Positions 14,701 through 27,236 of a DNA stretch of 64,000 nt are shown here, piece by piece (position 1 is the stretch's first letter; each line of letters begins with the position of its first letter). A program made the translations under genes and the position numbers. The notes below the pieces were generated by a model. The model had not been told where the DNA came from. It saw nothing but the letters and a program-made list of their open reading frames with translations, and ran no database searches. The DNA is taken from the NCBI GenBank assembly GCA_023055505.1, contig JALIRH010000001.1, forward strand, positions 99,293,034 through 99,357,033, written 5' to 3'. This DNA comes from Callipepla californica brunnescens (Eukaryota; Chordata; Aves; Galliformes; Odontophoridae).

Positions 14701-16983
14701 CTATTCTTACTTCACAGAAGGGAATACTAAAAGAGAGCAAAACACAGAGCTAAGTAAATAGCAAAGCTCTAAATGTCTTTATTCTTGGTTTTCCTCTTTG
14801 GTACTTTAATTTGTCCCCTCTTTTCTGCCTCACACAATATGTCAGAGTTCAGGTAATTGCACATTACTTGTTAAGTAATCTGTATTATTTGGCCTCCAAG
14901 AGAGCTCTATCTTTTTTCCCAGAGTCAGATAAGAAGTCAAAGAAGAAAATCAGTGGAAAAGAGAGAATTTCACAGATCTGCTGGCTTTTTTAAAGCCACA
15001 GCCAAAACAGCAGTTCTGAAGTGCCCATCATACAGAAGAATCACATGACAAAAAGAAGCTGAGGCACATTACAGCCCTTTTGCTGAGGACTGACCCTCAT
15101 CCTTGCCAAAGACCACACTGACACTTACAAGCATTACAGTCAGAGCCAGACAAGTGTGGAAGAAGGTTGATTAAACATTGCCAAATTGAAATCTGTTTAC
15201 TTTGAGGTCAAGATCAGGCACTTTTTGGCATTCTTTTTTTTTGTCCCTATCAGTTTGTTGTTGTCAGTTTGTAACTCAAACTGCCCTTCAGACGCTCTTG
15301 CTCTTTTTCTTGCTTGTCCCCCCCATATGCCAACATTCTGCTTTCAATTTTGATCTGATATAGGAAAGTTTTTACCTGAAGATGTTATTTTAGACTGGAC
15401 TGAAGGCAAGGCTGACAAAAATCCCAAGACAAATAAAAATCCCTGTCATCCTTTTGTGGAACAAGCACAAAGGCCAGATTTTGAATTGCCTTAATTTAAA
15501 TTCTGTGGACCATGAGCCTGCTGAATCTCATGTGTCACTCTGAAAAGTTGACTGATTTCTCATAGCTACTATTTATATAATAACTACCGAAAATTTTTAG
15601 AGCTCCCTTATGACAGTGCATTCTGCTACTGTATTAAATAAGTTCATCAGGATATTATCAAAAACTCAAGAACGAAATCATAGAGCTCCTTGAAGTACTC
15701 TGTAGTCAGCAATATAAGTATAGAATTTTTTTCCACACAAATTGTATTTCTCTGTTTGGGTGGTATATGAAAGCCATAGTGTGTGCAGTAAAAGGCAGAA
15801 TTCTCCTGTGAGGTATTTAAGTTTTACCTATAGATTATTGTTTTCTAAACTAGATGGTAATAATTATGTTTATTCTGAGAAACCAAGTATTCTCGTGTTA
15901 GTGTGGTGCTCTTATGTTTCCTTCCAAGCAAAAAATTGCAGCCTATGAAACAAAAATACAGTTTCAGGACAGCAGGTGCAAACCTTTCTTCAGACAGGAA
16001 TATTTTTTTTTCGTTTACCTCCTTTATGGATTAGCTATGCTGCAAGCTGCCACAACTCGGGCTGACTCTGCTCCTAGACAGCAAGGATATGGCTGGATTT
16101 ATTAGCTCTAGCAAAACTGCAAACATGGTTATCCTGCCACCAAAGCCAGCTGAGATCCAGCAATGGTAAAGTAGCTTTCATTTGGCAGGGAGGCTAAACA
16201 AACTCTGGCTATTTAAGCTGGTTCTCTGATGGCCAGAATGGATGTTTCAACAATGTATACCAAAAATTAAAAATACGACAGCAGTTCACAACTACATAAA
16301 GATGACTAGAATCAGTGAGAGGTTGTTTGGGAAGTCTTCTCGACTAAATTAAAAGAAGGCTGAAGGGGATGCTGAAGCACTCATTCCTTTTCATCCAATT
16401 GCTAGATTTTTTTCCTTTTTTTTTTTTCAAGATTTTTCAGCTTGGTGCTTTCCAAAAAAACATGTGGTCTAGTGGGGTCAGCCTTAGGCAATGTGAGTAC
16501 AGATGATCACTTCAATCTAGCCCTTGAGTTATGCCCAGGCTGGCTTTTATTTAGCAGTAGACACTGCTTTATTACTCCCCTTAACTCAAGCTCAACACAG
16601 CTGTGACAACCTGAGCTAGCTCCTGTAAAACGGATTCAAGCCTTGTCTTCCAGAACAATGCCCCTTTATCACTCTTGTTAAAGTATCTTAGTGTCTAAAA
16701 TAGTGTACTGAGATAGTAGGAAAGAGACAGTAAGGGACTCTCTTCTCAGAGGACAAAGATCTGAGGTGATATTTTGAAAAAGGTATTTTATTGTATAATA
16801 TATTGAGTCTGTAACTTGAATGAACTTGAAAAAAAAAGGCATGCCTTGGAGACTTAACAACAGAGAACCTAATTTGTAAATGGTCTTTAAACACGATCTG
16901 CACGATACTGTGATCAGACCTGCCAAGTTAGAGCTGCTGTTCTTAAAAGAAATTTCTACATTTTTCTTCCACTCCTAATCCAT
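8703..16983. other. Unique AT-rich non-coding DNA, long transposon-poor stretch
   Basis: About 8.3 kb in which I recognise no CR1, LTR or mariner sequence and no coding exon. Open frames of 60-90 codons (for example 12843-13109 minus, 14057-14329 minus, 13672-13926 plus) are AT-rich, often dominated by F, L, K and N, and lack any domain. A short TTTG-type microsatellite lies at 14633-14679 and poly-A at about 13007-13019. Very old, unrecognisable repeats cannot be excluded. Confidence 0.5.
14633..14679. repeat. (TTTG)n/(TTTTG)n microsatellite
   Basis: A run of TTTG units passing into TTTTG units. The unit change from four to five bases within one tract is typical of slippage-driven evolution. 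No function is suggested. Confidence 0.9.
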
Positions 16984-17082
16984 TTGTATTTTTGCTGTCC
17001 AACAGTCAAATGTATTTGTACACTCACTAGACATTAGTGTATTATTTCAAATGCATATCTCCATAGTTACTGTTTACAGTAT
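16984..17082 (+). repeat. Dispersed direct repeat, copy A (~99 bp)
   Basis: Begins ttgtatttttgctgtccaac and ends tttacagtat. It matches 18502-18596 in the same orientation, with a handful of substitutions and one small indel block in the middle (around 17016-17027). The flanks outside these limits do not match. It is not a CR1, LTR or mariner family that I recognise. Confidence 0.85.
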
Positions 17083-17778
17083 CCTTCTCTGCTTAGAGTC
17101 CTTTGTCAATAAGCTTATGCATTTGAAAACAGTGTCCATTTTCCAGCAAAAGCAATTCCTCTCTCTGATTAGTTAAACATTTAGGGTGACCTCTTTGGCC
17201 ACCTAAAGATCTATTTCTTCAGCTGTCTACATTGGTCACACAGTCTATGCTAGTTACCTAGGCTCCCTTTCTATAAACTGTGGAGAGAAACAGTTGCAAA
17301 AATGATTGATTCAAATTATTTTAGATGGTTACCTTAAAAAGTCTGGAATCAGACTCAAGAAGAGATGAACGCCTACACCTACTCTCACAAGTGATATCTT
17401 ATATTTTCATGTCAAGAAGCCAAAGCTGTGAGAAATATAATTGCATGGGCTCCAAGATACTGCTTACCCACACTGCTCACAGATATTCCAAGCCCAACAA
17501 ACCTGAGTTGGAGCAGTATTCAGAATTATTCAACTCTGATTCTCTTTCACTCTTACCACCTAGATGAAAACCAATTCATGACTAGAAGAAGATGAGTTAG
17601 ATCAATATTTCTTTTGATTTTTGTTGTTTTTTTTTCTTGTAGGCTGAGCTCTCTGAAACATTATTTCCAGCTGATATTAATTTATGTATTAGATCTTGAA
17701 CACTATAATACCTTGAAAAAATAAATAAAAAGAAAAACAACAGAATTTTCTCTGCTTCCTTTAATGTTCTTTCCTTAA
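17083..17778. other. Unique non-coding DNA between direct repeats
   Basis: No exon or known transposon. The 80-codon plus frame at 17325-17567 has no recognisable domain. Confidence 0.5.
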
Positions 17779-17965
17779 TAGAATCATGGACTCACCAAGG
17801 TTGGAAAAGACCTCTAAGATCATCCAGTCCAACTGTCCACCTACCGCCAATACTTTCCACTAAACCATGTCCCTCAGTACAAAATCTAAATGTTTCTTGA
17901 ACACATTTAAGGACAGTGACCCAATCACCTCCCTGGGCAGCCTGTTCTATGCCTGACCATTCTTA
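17779..17965 (-). mobile_element. CR1 LINE, 3' end fragment
   Basis: It starts with a reversed CR1 tail (atagaatcatgg), then aaggttggaaaagacctc and agatcatccagtccaactg. The 'actaaaccatgtccctcag' block and 'ccctgggcagcctgttc' follow. The middle block points to a different CR1 subfamily from the copy at 569-860. Only the last ~190 bp remain, on the minus strand. Confidence 0.92.
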
Positions 17966-18501
17966 TGTCCTACATGTGGCATAGAGGGTAGTTGTCAACA
18001 TGGCTTGGTGACTTCTCCAGGATAAACTGCTCTAATATTTTTTATTTCTGTTTCTATACATTTTGTTGCTGCTCCTCTTAGACTCTCAGTTAACTTAAAT
18101 TACACTGTCTCCAAAAGATGTGACCATACTAAACTAGAAAAAAAAGCTTAAAGAAAAAAACTTTGCCTTTTTTGTAGATGTTCTCCACTTCCCATAGGCA
18201 TAATGACAATCTCTTGAATATTTTGAATTTCAGAACACAGAGCTTTTATTTTCTCCCAAAGCAAGTAACTGTACTGAGACAACCACAGCTTAGAGGCCTG
18301 AAAACACTGAAAAATGAATTAATGCACTGAAAAAAAAATAGAAGAAATTAAGTAAGAGATTAGAGAATCGTGTCTATGCTTGGGTCCTTGAATCACATAA
18401 AATAATCTTTCCTTTTAATGTATTTGGTATCTAATAACAGCCCTTGTTGTTTGTACTGTAATAGACACATTTTACAACACAGTTATAGCATCAAAATGTA
18501 C
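17966..18501. other. Unique AT-rich non-coding DNA
   Basis: No gene or recognisable repeat is seen between the CR1 fragment and the second copy of the direct repeat. Confidence 0.5.
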
Positions 18502-18596
18502 TTGTATTTTTGCTGTCCAACAGTCAAATGTATTATTTGACTAGACATTAGTGTATTATTTCAAATGCGTTTCTCCATAGTTACTATTTACAGTAT
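18502..18596 (+). repeat. Dispersed direct repeat, copy B (~95 bp)
   Basis: Second copy of the sequence at 16984-17082, same orientation, about 1.5 kb downstream. The shared core includes ctagacattagtgtattatt and ctccatagttact. Similarity stops abruptly at both ends. Confidence 0.85.
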
Positions 18597-21550
18597 TCAA
18601 CAGCCAGCACCATCACCTGATCTGTCTATGGTACATAGCTGAAGTTGTCAGATTACATAATGCATTTTGTACAGGAACAAAATCAGAAAAAATTGAGATA
18701 AAAGACCATACATGGGCCATAATGCAAAATTCCCATTTGAATATAGATTGTCAAACATCAGTGTTCTCATGAAAGAGAAGGAAAGAAATCCAACAATTTA
18801 AAACCTAAAATGGCCCAAGCCTGAAATAAAGAGAAGTAGTTACCAAGGGCACAAGGTAAAATAAAGAAGCATCTGTAGCCTCAAGAAGTATCAAGCACTT
18901 CTGAATGAGTGCTTTAGTAAGCTATCTACAGTGCAAGACATTATTATATCCTCTGTCTCTGTCTCAGTAAATCTTAATTTAATTACTGCATAGTGACATA
19001 TCTCCAGCAGAAGGGTCCTAGGTCACAATGCCCATGTATTGCACCAGCGTATGAAGTTTTTCTTTACTTCTTTTATCCATTCTTCCTTAACATTAGGAAA
19101 TAATTAGATTAGTTCTTCCTTTTAATGGTCCGGTACTTTCACCTCTCCTCCCTCTCATGTCATTTTTAAAAGAAAACAGTGCTAAAACCAAGTCCACCCA
19201 GTGTGTATTCTACCTAGAATTTATAATGGTTTTTATACTTTAGCTTTATGGAAATATTAAAAAGATTATTTAACCTTAGGTTTTCTTAAGTATATTATAC
19301 TAACAGGAAATGTGCCCTTTTAAGTTATTTTTGCTCAAACTTATTTATAGGTCCATACGTGCAACTTAGTCTAGAAAACCGGGCTTTCCAACTACAAATC
19401 CTATGGAACTTCTGCCTCATCGGGGGATGTGGTCCACAAAAAAATTAGCCCAAATCTGCACTGTGTTTTTTAATTGAGACAGGACTAGAACGTTTTCACC
19501 AAATTCCCAGATCTAATCTTGACACAATAAACTCTCTCTACACAGAACATTGTTGTTAACAATGCAAGAATGCAAGTTCATTTTAAATGTAGCTTGTCTT
19601 CAAGCAAATAACAAATAACTCTTTTCTGGCTTTGTAACTAAAAGTTTGCTGGAAACATTGCAGAATACAGCCACGTAGTACCTTTGAAAACATGTTTTAT
19701 GTTAGAGCATATAGACTGAAACATTTTTCACTGTTCTATGTTAAATCATGCATTCAGTTGTTTCCATTTATACTGCATCAAAGCAGTTGAAATCCAATTG
19801 AAAAGTTTCTTTAGACAGCCATTGTGCAGGAACATGATGTCAATATTAATAAAGGCTGAATTTCCCCTTGGCTCACTTCTTACAGATAAGCTTTTCAATA
19901 ATACACTGCTTGCACCAAAGGTCTGATGGGACTGGGAATAGTAAAAAACACTAATAAAAGAATGTTGAATGTTTTTATATTAAATTTCCCCACAGGCAAA
20001 CTGAAAATCCTACTTAGAGTACGCCAATCAACATGGCACTTATTAAATGTAACAAGAGTCCTGTTACAACAGATCTTTAAAGCCCCTAAATATGAATTAG
20101 AAAATAAAGACAAAAGACAATTACAGATGTATTTCTAGACTGAAGCCCTGGACACCTTACCTGATGCTAACATGACACTATGTTTGATCTTCAAAAAGAC
20201 TCTATTTTTATCAGCCTACAGCTATATTTTTACTACTGCTATTTACTACAGTTAATTTTATCCTTTCAATTTCCAGACTTTTAATGCACATTGCTGTTTT
20301 TGAGACACGATTATTTAAAATTAAGCAAAGTCAGTAAACAAGGTACAATACCTAAATAACTTTTGATTGAATTGTTTAAGAAAAAGAGAAGAATGTGAGG
20401 AGTGGATATGGTAATAGAAGTTGGACCAATTAGACCAAACACTTAACACTTTCTAATCAAACATGGATGACTGAGCACCTGAAAAACATTTCATTGTGAG
20501 GATTACATCTGTTTCACAAAGGCTCATCTCTTACACCTGAATGTAAGCAATATTTTCACCCTGTCAATGGAGTGACAAATATATTAAATCTGTCTGTCTT
20601 CTGAGATTGCATACCCCAATCTGAGATTTTGCCTTGGGCATGGCAATAAAAAATAAACTCAATTGCTAAATATAGGGTCTATTTTCTGCAGATGGAAAGA
20701 GAAAGGAAAAAGGATGCAGGACCTTCTTCAGGATTGCAGCTATTCTGTAAGAAACTGGCTTAATCTCAATAGCTGTGAAAAATCTAAATCTCTATGAAAC
20801 TCAGACAAATCCTGTAATTCTGGCATTTATGTTGGATAGTATTTAGTAATTTGGAAGAATATGCACATTTTATTAAATAGAAAAGAAAGCAATTAGATTT
20901 TTATTTAATTCTCAGTAACACCATGTATTTGAATCTGCACTATAACATAAGTAAGAAAGAACAAGGCAATGGTTATTAAAGTCTTTCTTGTGGACTCAGT
21001 AATTTTCTAAGTTTGTCACATGAAAATGTAAATGTCATTTAAAAATGCTGACAAAACGCTAAATATGTTCCTATCATATTTTGATGGGTCTGCACTGAAT
21101 TCCATTGGGATCTTTTAGGTGATTTCCTATTTATGTTGGATCATATGCTAAATAAAAAATTGCTTTATGTGTCACAAAGAAGTTACACAGTTATTAACAG
21201 GACAAGAGGTGATATTGCTTTTAAAATATTATCCAGGCCATGCAATATCTAGAAAACTTGGATTAGGAAAGCTTTGTTTTCCATACCTTTAACTCTAAAA
21301 ATTGTACACACAAAGTTTGCCTACGCAAACATTGCAAAGACATTCTACCATTTGTAGGGCTTTTTTTTTTAATTTTTTTAAATTGTAGATTTGCAGAGTC
21401 AAATTTGATTGCATAATCTGTGCAGTGCTGTTCAAGAGAGAAATGTTTCCTGCTACTGTAATACAGGAAAAAAAATATTTCATATTAGTTCTGTTTCTTA
21501 GGTGGAAAGAAATACAAAGACTAATCAGGTTTGAAGGAGGTGATTCTCAC
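18597..21550. other. Unique AT-rich non-coding DNA
   Basis: About 3 kb with no recognised exon, RNA gene or transposon. Small frames on both strands around 19738-20138 overlap one another and show no domain. Confidence 0.5.
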
Positions 21551-21680
21551 CCTTGACTGCTCTCATGAAACTCCACCTTGAGCTCTGGGGCTCACCAAAT
21601 AGAAAAGACATGAATCTGTTAGGAGTCAAGAAGAAAGCCATGAAGATGATCAGGGTGCCGGATTACTTCTCTTAAGAAAA
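21551..21680 (+). mobile_element. CR1 LINE, internal fragment
   Basis: Matches the CR1 segment just downstream of the reverse-transcriptase region: 'ctctcatgaaactccacctt', 'gagctctggggctcacc', 'agacatgaatctgttaggag' and 'gccatgaagatgatcaggg'. The downstream 3' region is missing and similarity fades after about 21680. It is therefore truncated at both ends or has a diverged remainder. Confidence 0.82.
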
Positions 21681-23304
21681 CAAGGAAGGCCAATTGAACT
21701 ACTACATTCCTACATGGAAGATCCTGAGATCTTCCACATACTGATCTCATCTGGCTATATCTGCAGCATTTAATCCAGAATTAGCAGACCAAGGCTCCAA
21801 ACTGGTTTATTTGTTTATCTACATAGACATAACCGTTTGTCTGGTTGCAAACACTAAGGAATTAATTTAAGGCAAGTCTCTAAGATTTCTGTGCAGTATT
21901 CAGAGAGCTACATGTCTTCTGCAAATAGATTTTTGAAATTACCCAGGAAAATTGACACCTACTTCTTGGAGATGACAAAAAGTTTAAAAACTTTTGATGT
22001 TTGGAAGAAATAGGCATTCAGGATACATGGCAGTCTTAAATAGACTGTTAGGATTTCAGTTAAATTTCTGGAGCACTGATGGAATGGAAAAAGTGGTGGG
22101 GCATCTTTGTCTTGAGTTAACAATCTTCTTCTACTGATATTGCTACTTTATGGTGTACGGATACCCCAACAAGATTTCCTTTGCAATTTTGATGGTTTCT
22201 TTTGTTTGCTGATACCTGAATTATGTGTAAATCCTTAAATGATTTTTAACAGTAACCACATCAAAACCAAGAGTTTAGGATTTTCAAAGCCAAGAAAAAG
22301 GGCTATATTAGGAATACTTTACCAAAACGTAAGATAAACTTTTCAAGTGAGTGGGATGGCCTAGATCTGTGTTCCTATAGCAACCAGCTAATTATTCCAT
22401 CTCCTCTTCCCCTGTCTTCTTGTGCATGTAAACTTTCTTTTTTAGCATGTAAGATCTATTCACCATACAGGAACTACAGAGAGTTGGCATAAATGTGCAG
22501 CGGTGCCAACTTTTTGTCCAAAACTATTTCTGCAAACTGAAATCTAATTTAAATCTTCACCATAAATTAGATCAAAGAGTTTGCGTTAAAAAAACAGTAA
22601 TATCACTTTCTTTTAGGAGCAAAAGTCCTGGATGCTTAAAACCCGATTGACCATGCTAAAGGCAGTGAGGTACCTCCCAGTTTTACACAAAACATTACTT
22701 GCATCGTGTTTTTAAAATCATTCATTAGCTTGAAATTATTGACTACATATAATTTTCAAAGAACTCCTTATAATTCTACTGCCACAAGCATTTTAATTTT
22801 TAGTATAATCAGAAAAGTCATTATTTTGTTAAGCTTGAGAATTTCCTCATTCGTTTATTCACTTTCTGGGTAAAAATTACATCATCCTCTGATATGAATG
22901 TAGTGGAGGAAAGAGAAGTTGTTAGTAGATTAATGGACTCACCTTTCTCTTGAAATTAGCTACTTTTTTTTGTTATCAGCACAGAATCATTGCCTGATGC
23001 AGTGTAGCAGGCTACCTGCAATGGCTGCAGAATCTACATGGAATAGTGTTTGGACTACTGCTTTGCACTCTTCAAGATTCTCTTGAGAAAAGAGTGCAGA
23101 TGTTCTTAATGAGATATATTTGACATCCTGTGTATACAAAAGGAAGCAAAGAACTATTCAGCTTCCTGCTATCTATCAACAAGCAGTCTTGATAAAGCTA
23201 CTGCAGGGTGACTGGCTTGCTCAGGCCTGCTTAATGTCATGGAAGTAGAACATGTTTTATCACTGACTCATTGTAAACCTGCTCTTAGAGGTCCCTGGGG
23301 ACAA

Positions 23305-23330
23305 TATTTATTTATTTATTTATATTTATT
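23305..23330. repeat. (TTTA)n microsatellite
   Basis: Short tetranucleotide run, nearly pure. Confidence 0.85.
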
Positions 23331-23919
23331 AGCAGTTAAACATTATGAATATGATTATATTGCCTCTTGACCATCTGCTTGGTTGCCAATTATGTTGTTT
23401 GTGGGTTGTCTTTTTTTGTTTTTTCTTTCTTGCTATTTTTTAATATCAAACACAGCAAAATGTGATGAATAAAGATTAGAATTAGATGTACTTGTACTAA
23501 ATTAGAATTTAGCCTATAATGTATGCACTGGGTATTCATGAAGGTCAAAAATTTCTGTAAAAATAAGATATTGTTGTCCCAGATCTTTAACTGGAAGTTC
23601 ATATGCTTAACTGAGGGTAGCTGAGAAGAAGGAAAGGGATTCTTGACTGAGAAATTCCTCTTCCTTTCCTACTCCAGTTTCCTGCTGGGGGAAAGAAGAG
23701 GGGGAGAAGGAATAGGTACCTTATTTAACTATAGGACTGATCTTTGTTGGACGACAACCCTCCTCCTGGGATATCAATGAGAAATGGGAAACAAATGTTC
23801 AATTGATTGTTTAAAAGCCTTGTCTATTCTCAGATGCCACTTCCAAAACGTAAAGTGATAACATAAATAGCAGCAGAAAAGGCTAAGCCATCTTTTACTT
23901 GTTGAAAATGTCTAATATT

Positions 23920-23945
23920 CATATATATATATGTATATATATATT
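23920..23945. repeat. (TA)n microsatellite
   Basis: Alternating TA interrupted by one G (atatatatatatgtatatat). It is self-complementary, so it could extrude or melt easily. Confidence 0.85.
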
Positions 23946-25798
23946 TTTTTCAAATAAAGATATTAGATCTTTCTGTCTCCATTGGGTGCTACGTGATAAT
24001 AAGGTGCCCTCATTTACCAGGATGACCTATCCGCTCTTTGCAGGACTCTAATTATAGATCAGAGAGGAAGAAGAAAATGCCCTCCTCAGAAATGTATTTC
24101 CAATTTTTTTGTTAATTTTACTTCAGTGATCTTTCTTACAAAGTGTTCCTGTGGCTTTGTTGGATAAGATGATACTTAGTTTAAGAATATCATGCTATGC
24201 TAGTGACATTTCCTTGTATTTGTCTGCCTCCCTGCACAGATAATGGCTTCCCCACAGGAAACGAATCTTAACTTTTAACCTCCCTTTTTTATCCATGCTA
24301 GGACAAAGCAAAAGAAAAAACAACATCTTTAAACACTTTCCTTATGCAGTTTAAACATTAGCTTGTCTTTCTGAAAAGTTTCACAGCTTTCAGCTTCACA
24401 AGATCCAGATATGAAAGGAAAAAGTGTCTGACAACATTCACAGGAAGACAGTAACGGTCTCATGTTGCAGTTGCACAAAGGTGAAAACTTATTTCATGTT
24501 AAGCATATCACTAATGCTGCTGATAGCTTCAAGTAACGATTTTGTCTAAATGAATAATAAATGTTTACAAAGTTAAAACAGAGGTTTTGCAATATTATTT
24601 GCACATTTCTGATCTAAATGGAACTCCAAAGACAGACAGAACAACTTGACTGGTAAGAAGTTAATATTATTTAGAAGGTTGTATACAAGCAGTGTAGACA
24701 TATCTTTGGTGCATGGTAACATATAGATTCCATTAGCAAGAACCTTCCAATCAAAGCAATATGTTTAAAAATCTTTGTCATAGGTCAAAAATAAATCACT
24801 GGTTCAGTGAAGAAATTACTGATGAAATTGCATGAATATTGGTCAGCCTCTATTACAGTGGTGGTTTCTTATGACCTTAAATCTATTGATCCAAGGATTT
24901 ATGCAGTCACAGGTGATTCAGAAAATTTGAGAAATTCAGCTTACTCAGATGAGACGTAAAAATTCCTAGATAAGCACAAATGCAATAGAAGTGGCTTACA
25001 TAAAAAAATCCCTAACGTTGCTTTAATTTATATTTGCCCTGAACTGAAGTCATCTCATAGTATTGAGCAAAAGTAACTATTGAGAATCTTACAGTTGTCT
25101 TGATGCATGCCTCTCCTTCTTTCTCCCTTGATAAATTGTATTTCTTCTTCTTCAGCTGCATTATTTTTTCTTAGAAGCTAACATTGGACCTGTAATTCCA
25201 TGTTCTTGCTCTTTTAATGTTCTGGAAATGAAAGAAAATAGTCATGTGATTTGAGGGCATTGAGACTTAGGCACTCTCATCCAATTGATAATAATTCTGT
25301 GTTTGTAGTGTCATTTTTATAATACATCTGGCTTCTGACACTATAACTAGCTACATTGTGATTACTAAGAAAACAAGGTATTCATTTAGCTAGTGACACA
25401 CAGGCACTAACTCTATAGGATCCATCATTTTTTCCAGGTTCTCATTTTTGCATTAGAAGGCTTTTTGTTGCATGTTAGAGTGACTTTTGCAGCATCTTAT
25501 TTAGTCTGAATTATACTTCTTGGTTTGTAACTCTTGTCCTCCTCTGAGTTTGTTATATTTTTTTCTATATTTTCCTCGATATTTTTCTGTTTACATTTTT
25601 TGACACACCTCAGCATAAATATTCATGTCAGTAGATCATCTTTCTTCAAATTCATTTTCTATCCCAAAAGGATACCACCTATTCTCTCCATTTTCATTCC
25701 TTAGTTCTTCAGGTTCACAGGTTTTGCCAAAATGTTTACTGTACTTTATTTAAAAAAAATCATCCTAATTAAACCTATAACTTGTTTTACAATCATAC

Positions 25799-25972
25799 AA
25801 AGCACTGGCACAGGCTGCCCAGAGAGTTTGTAGGGTCTCCTTCTCTGGAGACATTCAAGACCTGCCTGGACACCTACCTGTGCAACCTGGGCTAGGGAGC
25901 TACTTTGGCAGGAGAGTTGGACTAGATGACCTCTAGAGGTCCCTCCAACCCCTACAATTCTGTGATTCTGTG
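25799..25972 (+). mobile_element. CR1 LINE, 3' end fragment (tail-to-tail partner 1)
   Basis: Plus-strand CR1 3' region: 'ggcacaggctgcccagagag', 'tctccttctctggagacatt', 'ttggactagatgacctctag', then ccaacccctacaattctgtg and a second attctgtg tail unit. The sequence is close to the usual family form. It runs directly into a minus-strand CR1 whose 3' end starts at about 25973. Confidence 0.95.
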
Positions 25973-26452
25973 GTTTGGAAGGGATCTTAAAAATCATCTG
26001 GTTCCCAAGTGCCTGCCATGTACAATGACATCTTCCACTAGATCAGGTTGCCCAAAGCTCCTTCCAGCCTGGTCTCGAGTTCTTTCAGGAATGGGGTATC
26101 CACAGTTTCTCTGGGCAGCCTGTTCCTACATCTTGCCACCTTCATAGTGAAGAATTTCTCCCTTATTTAAAATACAAGTCTATCTTTTAGTTTAAAATCA
26201 TTCTTCCCTGTCCTGTCACTACACTCCTGACAAAGATCACCTCCCCATTTTTCCTGCAGCCCCCCTTAAAGTACTGGAAGTCCACTATATAAGATCTCCC
26301 CACAGCCTTCTCTTCTCCAGGATGAACAGTAACTCTCAGCCTTTCTTCACAGGAGAGGTGCTCTAGCTCTCTGATCATATTCATCACTGTCCTCTAGAGT
26401 CGTTCAAACAGGTCCACATCTTTGCAATGCTGCAGTCTCCAGAGTTCCAGGG
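25973..26452 (-). mobile_element. CR1 LINE, 3' half fragment (tail-to-tail partner 2)
   Basis: Minus-strand CR1. Its 3' side appears on the plus strand as gtttggaagggatcttaaaa without its own attctgtg tail. Going upstream in the element come 'ttccactagatcaggttgcc', 'tctgggcagcctgttcc', 'ctcttctccaggatgaaca', 'aggtgctctagctctctgat' and 'cgttcaaacaggtccacat'. It ends near 26452, where plus-strand CR1 ORF1 sequence begins. The 66-codon minus frame inside it (26187-26387) is a broken remnant. Confidence 0.9.
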
Positions 26453-27236
26453 AGAGTGGAGGGAGAGAATCAAATACTTTCAGCCTAGATAAGCCCATAC
26501 TGAAGTTGATTTTCTGAGATGCAAGAGCATAGTGAAAAATTCTTCTACAACTGCAAGAGGAGGAGATACCAATAATGCTGAAGAATGGAAGCTTGTAGTA
26601 GCAAAGACCAACAAGAAACCAGCCTTGAAGCCTGAGGTGCCTTTGCAGAACCACATCACCATTCAGCAGGTTGAACATGAAGAACCCATCAGTCAGGAGA
26701 GGCACTAAAACATCCTGATCTTCTCTGCTTTTAACAACTACTGCATTCAAAATAAGAGAATGGTTGTATCTGACTCTCTTCTGAAAAGTAGAGGCACTCA
26801 TTTGCTGACTTGTTCCACTCTCAGGAGAGCCCTGATGCATCCCAGATGTTCATATTAGGATCATTGCTAAGACTACTAAACCTTGTAGAGCCCACAGAAC
26901 ACTATGCATTGCTTTTATTTCATACTGGCACCAATTATAACATCAAGAGCAAACCAAGTCATATTATTAGGGACTACAGAGCCTTTAGAGCAGCTGTAAG
27001 AGTCTCTGGAGTACACTTGATCTTCTTATGGATCCAAGAAGTTAAAGGAAAAGGCATATACCATTGACTAGTCAAACATGGTGGATCAGTGCATGGTTAT
27101 GAGACTGCTGTTATAGCCAGAGATTTGACTTTTATACCAGGTGACTGTTGGAGAAACCTGGTTTACTGGAGTAAGATGGGGTCCATCTGTTGGAGGAGAG
27201 AAAGTTCATCTTGAGCCATAGTCTTACCAAACTTCC
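26453..27236 (+). mobile_element. CR1 LINE, ORF1-containing 5' part (split by LTR)
   Basis: Plus-strand sequence recognisable as CR1 ORF1: a diverged N-terminal part near 26530-26720 ('gaagaatggaagcttgtagt', 'gtgcctttgcagaaccacat'), then the esterase-like domain. It breaks at 27236 exactly where an ERVL LTR begins. The CR1 text resumes after the LTR at about 28367 with the ORF1 end (aactttaaactaaag). Copies that retain ORF1 are uncommon because most avian CR1 copies are heavily 5'-truncated. The 148-codon minus frame at 26394-26840 is the antisense of this region. Confidence 0.85.
26810..27236 (+). pseudogene. CR1 ORF1 esterase (SGNH hydrolase) remnant
   Basis: CR1 ORF1 proteins are known to carry an esterase domain. 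The best open stretch is 26810-27067. It reads HTGTN at 26921-26935, matching the G-x-N block of SGNH hydrolases, followed by an RDYRA stretch and a VKGKG stretch that are typical of CR1 ORF1. Further on, in other frames, are remnants of the 'gacttttataccaggtgact' and 'gatggggtccatctgttgg' blocks; the latter corresponds to the region of the catalytic D-x-H. Frameshifts and stops separate these parts, and the C-terminus is cut by the LTR at 27237. No active protein is expected. The family assignment is strong; the exact domain limits are approximate. Confidence 0.82.

Larger units (their letters stand above)
21681..25798. other. Unique AT-rich non-coding DNA with small microsatellites
   Basis: About 4.1 kb without a recognisable gene or transposon. 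It holds a TTTA repeat at 23305-23330 and an alternating TA run at about 23920-23945. A 70-codon minus frame at 23390-23602 has no domain. Confidence 0.5.

Noticed and set aside
26394..26840. 148-codon minus-strand frame
   Set aside because: It runs antisense across a minus/plus CR1 junction and CR1 ORF1. The sense strand gives CR1 protein remnants, so this is a shadow.
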